Source: Desulfobacterales bacterium (GTDB taxonomy: Bacteria; Desulfobacterota; Desulfobacteria; Desulfobacterales; C00003060). Taken from it: a DNA stretch of 10,952 bases. Under the pieces are notes generated by a model that was not told the origin of the DNA, searched no databases, and was given only the letters and a program-made list of their open reading frames with translations. The position numbers and the translations under genes were made by a program. Positions 6,543 through 10,952 of this stretch are shown here, in pieces. The first letter of the stretch is position 1; each line of letters opens with the position of its first letter. Location of the stretch: the NCBI GenBank assembly GCA_030613145.1, contig JAUWMM010000027.1:1-10952 (forward strand), written 5' to 3'.

Positions 6543-9419
6543 ATGAAAGACGAAGACAAAACAAAGGCTCAGCTTATTGCTGAATTAAGAGAAATGCGCC
6601 GGTTGGTCTCTGAATTTGAAAAAACTGAACCCCTGCTTAAACAGGCCGAGGAGGCGCTGATGGAAGAAGCGATCCGGCGCCGTATCCTGGTCGAGCAATC
6701 CAGAGACGGCATCGTCGTCCTCGACGAAAACGGCAAGGTATACGAGGCAAACCAGCGATATGCCGATTTGCTCGGCTACTCTATGGAGGAAGTCCTTCAA
6801 CTCCACGTTTGGGACTGGGACACCCAATGGACGCAGGAGCAGCTGTTGGAAATGCTCCGGACGGTCAACGAAACCGGTGATCATTTCGAGACACTCCATC
6901 GCCGCAAGGACGGTACGTGTTATGACGTTGAGATCAGCACCAATGGGGCTATTTTCGGGGGGCAGAAACTGGTGTTCTGTGTGTGCCGGGACATCACCGA
7001 GCGCAAGCAGGCCGAGGAGGCGCTGAGACAGAGTGAGGAGAGGTTTAGAGCCATATTCGAAGCAGCACAAGACTCTATTTTCATAAAGGACAAGGCTCTC
7101 AGGTACACGCATGTCAATCCGGCAATGGAAAATCTTTTCGGTTTACCTTTGTCTGAACTTGTCGGCAAAACTGATGATGAACTTTTTGGGGAAGAGGCTG
7201 GAGGCCAAGTCAGAGAAGAAGATTCCAAAGTTTTAGAGGGAAAAATCGTCGAGGAGGAGAGCACCAAGCCAGTGAACGGGATCCCGATAACGTTCCATGT
7301 CATCAAGGTCCCCATGATCGACAACTCCGGTCAGGTCATTGGACTGTATGGCATTGCTCTTGACAGCACCGAGCGCAAGCGGGCGGAGGAGGCGCTGCGA
7401 AAAGCTCATGGCGAGCTGGAAACGCGGGTTGAGGAGCGTACTGCTGAACTTATAAAAGCAAATGAGAAGCTGAAGAGGGAAATAGAAGATCGCAAGCAGG
7501 CTGAGGAGGCGCTGAAGGATAGTGAACTGCAGAAGGGAGCGATTCTTGATGCCGGCGTTGATATGATGATGCAATACGATACGGACCTACGAATATTATG
7601 GGCCAACAAGACCGCAGCTGCATTCGTTAACAAGACCCCTCAGGACCTGGTCGGACATAAATGCCACAAAATTTTTCAGGGCCTTGATTCTCCTTGTCCC
7701 GGATGTCCATGCGTAAAGGTTTTAGAAACGGGAAATTCAGAAAATACGATTATGTATCAAGCTGACATGGACACCGTTGGCGAATCTTATTGGCACAACT
7801 ACGCAGTGCCCATCAAGGATGAATCCGGCAAGATAGTTACGATTATTGAGATTGCGCGAAATGTTACCAAGCAAAAGCAGACAGAGGAGGCGCTGAGAGA
7901 ATCTGAAGAAAAGTACAGAACACAGTTTGAAGAAGCTCTTGATGCCATCTTCGTATCTGAAGCGGAAACAGGGATATTAGTTGATTGCAACCATGCAGCG
8001 TCAGTGTTGGTTGGAAGCGCAAAATCGGAGATAGTCGGCAAACACCAGAGGATTCTTCACCCCCCAGAAGAAGTTGAAGGAGAATTTAGCAGGACTTACA
8101 AAAAGCATTTTGAAGAAAAAGAAGGTCAGACATTGGATGCCCAGGTTATTACCAAAGATGGAGAAATAAGAGATGTTACAATAAAGGCCAATATCTTTAA
8201 AATTAAGGGCAGAAGATTTCTGCAGGGGATATTCCGTGATATCACCGATTGGAAGCGGGCAGAGGAAGAAAAAGAGGAGCTGGAAGAAAGATTTCACCAA
8301 GCCCAGAAGTTGGAAGCCATTGGGACTCTTGCAGGTGGCATTGCCCATGACTTTAACAACCTGCTCATGGGTATCCAGGGAATTGCCTCCTTAATGCTCA
8401 TGAAAATGGATTCAACGCACCCGCATTATGAACGGTTAAAGAACATTGAAAAGCAGGTTGAAAGCGGAGCTAGGCTAACCTCACATTTGCTTGGATATGC
8501 CAGGAAGGGGAAATATGAAGTCAAGGCTGTTGACCTGAACCAATTAGTGGAAGATGCCTCTGAGACTTTTGGCAGAACCAGAAAGCAGATTACTATTCAC
8601 CGAGAGCTTGCCGATGGCTTATTTGCAGTAGAGGCAGACTCCGGGCAGATAGAGCAGGTGCTTTTGAATCTGTTTGTAAATGCAGCAGATGCCATGTCTG
8701 GTGGCGGGGATCTTTTCTTGAAGACAATGAATGTTACCTATACGGACATGAGAGGTAAGGTTTATAAGCCAAAGCGTGAAGACTATGTCATGTTAACGGT
8801 AACCGATACAGGCATGGGTATGGATAAAGAGACCGTGGAGCGCGTCTTTGATCCGTTTTTTACGACCAAGGAGATGAGCCGTGGTACCGGTCTTGGTTTG
8901 GCTTCTGTCTATGGTATCATAAAGGGCCATGGCGGATATATAGAGGTCGAGTCCAAGAAAGGGGAAGGAACGACCTTCAGCATCTATTTGCCTGGATCAG
9001 AAAGAAAGGTCGAGAAAGCTGTCAAGACTGCTGAGCGATTCATTAAAGGAACCGAGACCGTTCTCCTGGTAGACGATGAGGATGTCATACTGGAAGTAGG
9101 CCGGGACCTGTTGGAGGCTATGGGCTACCGGGTACTTATAGCCAAGGACGGAGAAGAGGCCATTGAGGTCTATAAGAAAAATCTGGACGAGATAGACATT
9201 GTTGTCTTGGACATGGTTATGCCCAATATGGGTGGTGGTGAAGCCTATGACCACATTAGGAAGATCAACCCGGCAATAAAGGTCTTGCTTTCAAGCGGAT
9301 ACAGTATCGATGGTGAAGCTACGGAGATACTGGAACGAGGCTGTGACGGTTTTATTCAGAAACCATTCAAAATGAAAGATCTGTCTGCAAAAGTAAGGGA
9401 GATTCTGGGCAAAGGATAG
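6543..9419 (+). CDS. Soluble multi-PAS hybrid histidine kinase (4 PAS-HisKA-HATPase-REC)
   Basis: The 958-residue protein has no membrane segment and should be cytoplasmic. It opens with a coiled coil (about 4-48, MKDEDKTKAQLIAELREMRR), then PAS1 (about 45-153), PAS2 (163-276), a long coiled coil (280-325), PAS3 (328-443) and PAS4 (452-570). Each PAS block ends in a DIT/NVT-type motif followed by an ERKQAEEALR-like linker. The HisKA domain has phosphoacceptor H602 in GGIAHDFNN. The HATPase domain shows N713, D755 in TDTGMGM, FDPFFTTK (769-776) and GTGLGLAS. The receiver (about 838-957) has an acidic pocket in DDED (844-847), D890, S918 and K940. PAS3 contains the cysteines C374, C385, C388 and C390, a possible redox or metal site. 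AGAGG precedes the ATG. It shares the PAS-kinase-receiver plan with the preceding gene and probably senses intracellular signals; no cognate output gene is seen. Confidence 0.93.
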   Translation: MKDEDKTKAQLIAELREMRRLVSEFEKTEPLLKQAEEALMEEAIRRRILVEQSRDGIVVLDENGKVYEANQRYADLLGYSMEEVLQLHVWDWDTQWTQEQLLEMLRTVNETGDHFETLHRRKDGTCYDVEISTNGAIFGGQKLVFCVCRDITERKQAEEALRQSEERFRAIFEAAQDSIFIKDKALRYTHVNPAMENLFGLPLSELVGKTDDELFGEEAGGQVREEDSKVLEGKIVEEESTKPVNGIPITFHVIKVPMIDNSGQVIGLYGIALDSTERKRAEEALRKAHGELETRVEERTAELIKANEKLKREIEDRKQAEEALKDSELQKGAILDAGVDMMMQYDTDLRILWANKTAAAFVNKTPQDLVGHKCHKIFQGLDSPCPGCPCVKVLETGNSENTIMYQADMDTVGESYWHNYAVPIKDESGKIVTIIEIARNVTKQKQTEEALRESEEKYRTQFEEALDAIFVSEAETGILVDCNHAASVLVGSAKSEIVGKHQRILHPPEEVEGEFSRTYKKHFEEKEGQTLDAQVITKDGEIRDVTIKANIFKIKGRRFLQGIFRDITDWKRAEEEKEELEERFHQAQKLEAIGTLAGGIAHDFNNLLMGIQGIASLMLMKMDSTHPHYERLKNIEKQVESGARLTSHLLGYARKGKYEVKAVDLNQLVEDASETFGRTRKQITIHRELADGLFAVEADSGQIEQVLLNLFVNAADAMSGGGDLFLKTMNVTYTDMRGKVYKPKREDYVMLTVTDTGMGMDKETVERVFDPFFTTKEMSRGTGLGLASVYGIIKGHGGYIEVESKKGEGTTFSIYLPGSERKVEKAVKTAERFIKGTETVLLVDDEDVILEVGRDLLEAMGYRVLIAKDGEEAIEVYKKNLDEIDIVVLDMVMPNMGGGEAYDHIRKINPAIKVLLSSGYSIDGEATEILERGCDGFIQKPFKMKDLSAKVREILGKG
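6648..7895 (+). repeat. Five exact copies of a 12-mer at PAS-domain boundaries
   Basis: GAGGAGGCGCTG occurs at 6648-6659, 7014-7025, 7386-7397, 7503-7514 and 7884-7895, always in the same frame and always encoding EEAL in the coiled-coil linker next to a PAS domain. Codons are conserved exactly although several synonymous alternatives exist, while the PAS domains between them are strongly diverged. The sixth linker, before HisKA, has lost the motif. This fits duplication or recombination of whole PAS modules at the linkers. Confidence 0.8.
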
Positions 9420-9444
9420 GCTGCACCCTGCATTAAGAACACCC

Positions 9445-9481
9445 GATCAATGTCGCGGTGGTAGTCCACGCTTCGTTGATC
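9445..9481 (+). terminator. Imperfect hairpin 25 bases after the multi-PAS kinase
   Basis: GATCAA (9445-9450) pairs with TTGATC (9476-9481), and after an internal loop GCGGTGG pairs with CCACGC with one bulged G around a TAGT loop. It may act as a transcript end or stabiliser for the kinase mRNA, but no T-run follows. Confidence 0.35.
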
Positions 9482-9552
9482 AAGGAAGCAATCGATATGT
9501 TACCGGAACTCGAATACACAAACACAAAAGGAATCCAATGAACAGATTCACT

Positions 9553-9589
9553 CGACAAGCAATAGCCTCGTAGCGACCATTGCTTGTCG
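9553..9589. other. Perfect 11-bp stem hairpin
   Basis: CGACAAGCAAT (9553-9563) and ATTGCTTGTCG (9579-9589) are perfect inverted repeats with a 15-base loop. It is not followed by a T-run on either strand, so it is not a standard terminator. It may be a protein-binding site, a repeat end or an RNA structure over the mini-frame at 9538. Confidence 0.6.
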
Positions 9590-9620
9590 GGTTATCTTGG
9601 TATTAAACCTTACAATAGCG

Positions 9621-9721
9621 TATAGCTGCTGCAATGTGGCAATATGTTGAAAGTGCAAAGTAAAGTATTTTGATATCCAAAAGCGATCTTTTTGATCCTT
9701 GTGGTGGCGATGTTGGCAAGT
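9621..9721 (+). repeat. ~100-bp direct repeat, copy 2 (upstream of the lipoprotein gene)
   Basis: This is the 101-base counterpart of 6348-6446, in the same orientation, with the identical 45-base core starting at 9639. The candidate TTGAAA box lies at 9647-9652. It ends 136 bases before the lipoprotein ATG. The sequences outside the matched segment differ entirely from those around copy 1, which sets sharp boundaries to the element. Confidence 0.85.
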
Positions 9722-9773
9722 TATACTCCCGCCTAACTCAGCCAACCTGCCACATGTTGTATTATCTGAATCC

Positions 9774-9802
9774 TTGACACACAACTCTTTTTTTGCTATT
9801 TC
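9774..9802 (+). promoter_or_regulatory. Candidate promoter of the lipoprotein gene
   Basis: A perfect TTGACA (9774-9779) is followed after 17 bases by TATTTC (9797-9802), which matches TATAAT at only three positions. The spacer and downstream bases are very T/A-rich. The implied start is about 50 bases before ATG 9858. Confidence 0.4.
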
Positions 9803-9857
9803 TTGTCTTAAAAAAAGCAAGTTTTTATCCATTATCCATAAATAAATGGAGGGATAA

Positions 9858-10544
9858 ATGAAATTAATAGAACAGATATCGGATTCAATTAGAATTAATC
9901 AAATGAGGTTAAAAACGATTGTTATGTTTCTGTTATGTGTTTATATAGGGTTCTCTTGTGCAATAGGCCCCAATTATTCTCCAGAATTAAGTCTAGAGAA
10001 TTCAGGGTTGAATATGCATGATAAAACAGTAGTTGTCTCAAAGTTTTATAAAGCTCAAACAGAATTATCCTACCTGGGTGACCTCGATATTTCACGAATA
10101 TTAGAATCGGCAAAACTATTTGATATTTCGTATAATATGGCAAACCGCCTTAATAGCGAAGGCATTGAAGCCTATAGCATGAAAGATGCTCCTGCTAATA
10201 CGTTAAAAGAAGGTGAGGTTATGCTTAGCGGGGTTATTATAACAAGATCCATACCCATGGAAGAAAATTTTCCCTTTCCCGGGATGTTAATATTATTATT
10301 GGTTGGAAACGTATTACCTAGTCCGGCGGCCTATGATTCAGGCGTTTACTTAACGTACCAGTATGAACTAATCGATTCAACGGGTAGAATACTTTTTCAT
10401 TCTCCAGAAAAGAGTTCACGTGTTTATTATAAAGATTATTATATATGGGGAAGATTATTTAACTATCAGAAATACGAAAAAAAAATCAGAGAAAACTTAC
10501 AGAACCAAATTTACGATCTAATTGTTGATGATTTGTTTCGTTAA
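9858..10544 (+). CDS. Probable lipoprotein of unknown function
   Basis: I do not recognise the family of this 228-residue protein. The N-terminus has a positive region and a hydrophobic stretch (about 19-33, KTIVMFLLCVYIGFSC) ending at C34, like a lipoprotein signal. The lipobox GFSC is not ideal because position -3 is G rather than L/V/I. The mature part has alternating short beta-like segments (TVVVSKF, VMLSGVIITR, GVYLTYQYELID), a second hydrophobic patch (about 139-158, with P/G breaks) and a basic, tyrosine-rich C-terminal helix. The start is well supported by GGAGGG (9848-9853) four bases before ATG; an ATG at 9903 would give a shorter leader but lacks such a site. Its AT-rich codon use differs from tlyA and parts of the second kinase, which could reflect transfer. 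A terminator-like hairpin follows at 10633. It is probably a membrane-anchored envelope protein, by inference. Confidence 0.8.
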   Translation: MKLIEQISDSIRINQMRLKTIVMFLLCVYIGFSCAIGPNYSPELSLENSGLNMHDKTVVVSKFYKAQTELSYLGDLDISRILESAKLFDISYNMANRLNSEGIEAYSMKDAPANTLKEGEVMLSGVIITRSIPMEENFPFPGMLILLLVGNVLPSPAAYDSGVYLTYQYELIDSTGRILFHSPEKSSRVYYKDYYIWGRLFNYQKYEKKIRENLQNQIYDLIVDDLFR

Positions 10545-10899
10545 AAAACATATGATTACAAAATGTAACTTTTGACTATGTGGCAAATGGCCTGAGGTAT
10601 TTACTTTTTTTATTTTCCCAAGTTCCATTAAAATGAACTACCCCGCGGCAAGCAGCGGGGTAGTTCATAGCCTCTTTTTGGTTCTCAAATGGGGCTTGGT
10701 ATGATATCTATGCTGTGTTTGGGGATGGGATAAATAGCGGCAATGGCAATACTTTCAATTCTGGACTGGGGATTCCAACCACAATATGTGGGGCATAGAT
10801 AGTGCCCATCCACGAATCGTAAAACTCAATGGGCACAAGCGTAAGTTTCCAATTCAGAAATGAGCAATTTTCCGCAAGGTCAAGGAAAACAAGGGGTTG
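10545..10899. other. Downstream spacer, 355 bases
   Basis: Apart from the terminator-like hairpin (10633-10668), it has a perfect 8-bp inverted repeat GTGCCCAT/ATGGGCAC at 10802-10809 and 10829-10836. A 73-codon minus-strand frame (10708-10929) starts inside the terminal repeat. Part of it (for example YAPHIVVGIPSPELKVLPLP) looks protein-like, so it may be the tail of a decayed gene, but there is no supporting start site and no family I can name. Confidence 0.4.
10633..10678 (+). terminator. Strong hairpin with T-run after the lipoprotein gene
   Basis: ATGAACTACCCCGC (10633-10646) and GCGGGGTAGTTCAT (10655-10668) form a perfect 14-bp GC-rich stem with an eight-base loop. Five T residues (10674-10678) follow after a five-base gap. 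It is 88 bases past the lipoprotein stop codon and is a plausible intrinsic terminator. The gap before the T-run and the long perfect stem also fit a dispersed palindromic repeat. Confidence 0.6.
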
Positions 10900-10952
10900 C
10901 GCGGAGGCGTACCGAGGTACGTCGCACAAACAACTCCGCAGTTTGACGCCGA
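10900..10952. repeat. Dispersed repeat, copy B (window end)
   Basis: This copy matches 1-72 in the same orientation, with two substitutions in the first 42 bases and without the 19-base hairpin insert of copy A. The window ends inside it. Because the two copies are not identical, they are separate members of a repeat family and not overlapping ends of a circular molecule. Confidence 0.8.

Larger units (their letters stand above)
9420..9857. other. Spacer between the kinase and lipoprotein genes, 438 bases
   Basis: The spacer holds two hairpins (9445-9481 and 9553-9589), the second copy of the ~100-bp repeat (9621-9721) and a candidate promoter (9774-9802). A 94-codon minus-strand frame (9548-9832) spans most of it, but it has no Shine-Dalgarno sequence and crosses the repeat and the hairpin, so I do not call it a gene. 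A plus-strand mini-frame at 9538-9573 (11 codons, MNRFTRQAIAS) has AAAGGA just upstream and overlaps the second hairpin; its reality is unproven. Confidence 0.55.

Noticed and set aside
6585..7112. 175-codon minus-strand frame inside the multi-PAS kinase
   Set aside because: It is an antisense shadow of the PAS1 coding sequence, with no start signal or family features.
9445..9589. Integron attC-like site from the two hairpins
   Set aside because: The ends do not fit the RYYYAAC/GTTRRRY core sites, and there is no integrase or cassette array.
9548..9832. 94-codon minus-strand frame across the kinase-lipoprotein spacer
   Set aside because: It has no Shine-Dalgarno sequence, traverses a hairpin and the ~100-bp repeat, and the matching frame in the other repeat copy stops directly after the shared segment.
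1..10952. Circular element, suggested by the same sequence at both ends
   Set aside because: The end copies differ by two substitutions and a 19-base indel, so they are distinct repeat copies and not an assembly overlap.

Overview
The window is a bacterial chromosomal segment with five convincing protein genes and an unusual density of dispersed, palindromic non-coding repeats. I see no phage, CRISPR, rRNA or tRNA signal. The multi-PAS hybrid histidine kinases, the repeat-rich spacers and the moderate, uneven base composition suggest a Desulfobacterota (former Deltaproteobacteria) genome, probably an environmental one. This is inferred from style and not from a marker gene. Both ends of the window carry the same dispersed repeat in the same orientation, which is what an assembly contig broken at a repeat would look like.

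Layout. 1-223: dispersed repeat and its continuation. 224-2817, minus strand: a two-gene operon, a membrane M48 metallopeptidase with C-terminal TPRs followed 17 bases later by the rRNA 2'-O-methyltransferase gene tlyA, with a good sigma-70-type promoter at 2901-2929. 2818-3607: a 790-base divergent spacer containing a nested inverted-repeat element with 12-bp flanking direct repeats (MITE-like). 3608-6235, plus: a membrane-bound hybrid histidine kinase (periplasmic sensor-PAS-HisKA-HATPase-REC). 6236-6542: spacer with a ~100-bp repeat and a leader hairpin. 6543-9419, plus: a soluble hybrid kinase with four PAS domains. 9420-9857: spacer with two hairpins and a second copy of the ~100-bp repeat. 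9858-10544, plus: an AT-rich probable lipoprotein of unknown function. 10545-10952: terminator-like hairpin, unassigned sequence and the second terminal repeat.

How the genes fit together. The peptidase and TlyA look like housekeeping envelope-quality-control and ribosome-modification functions that share a transcript. The two kinases are paralogous in architecture, lie in tandem and both end in a receiver domain. No HPt protein, stand-alone response regulator or output gene is present, so their targets are elsewhere or the receivers are autoregulatory. The ~100-bp repeat stands in the same orientation in front of both the second kinase and the lipoprotein gene, so it is either a shared control region or a small mobile element. 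I found no convincing new defence or biosynthetic system. The items most worth following are the two repeat families and the mosaic PAS kinase.
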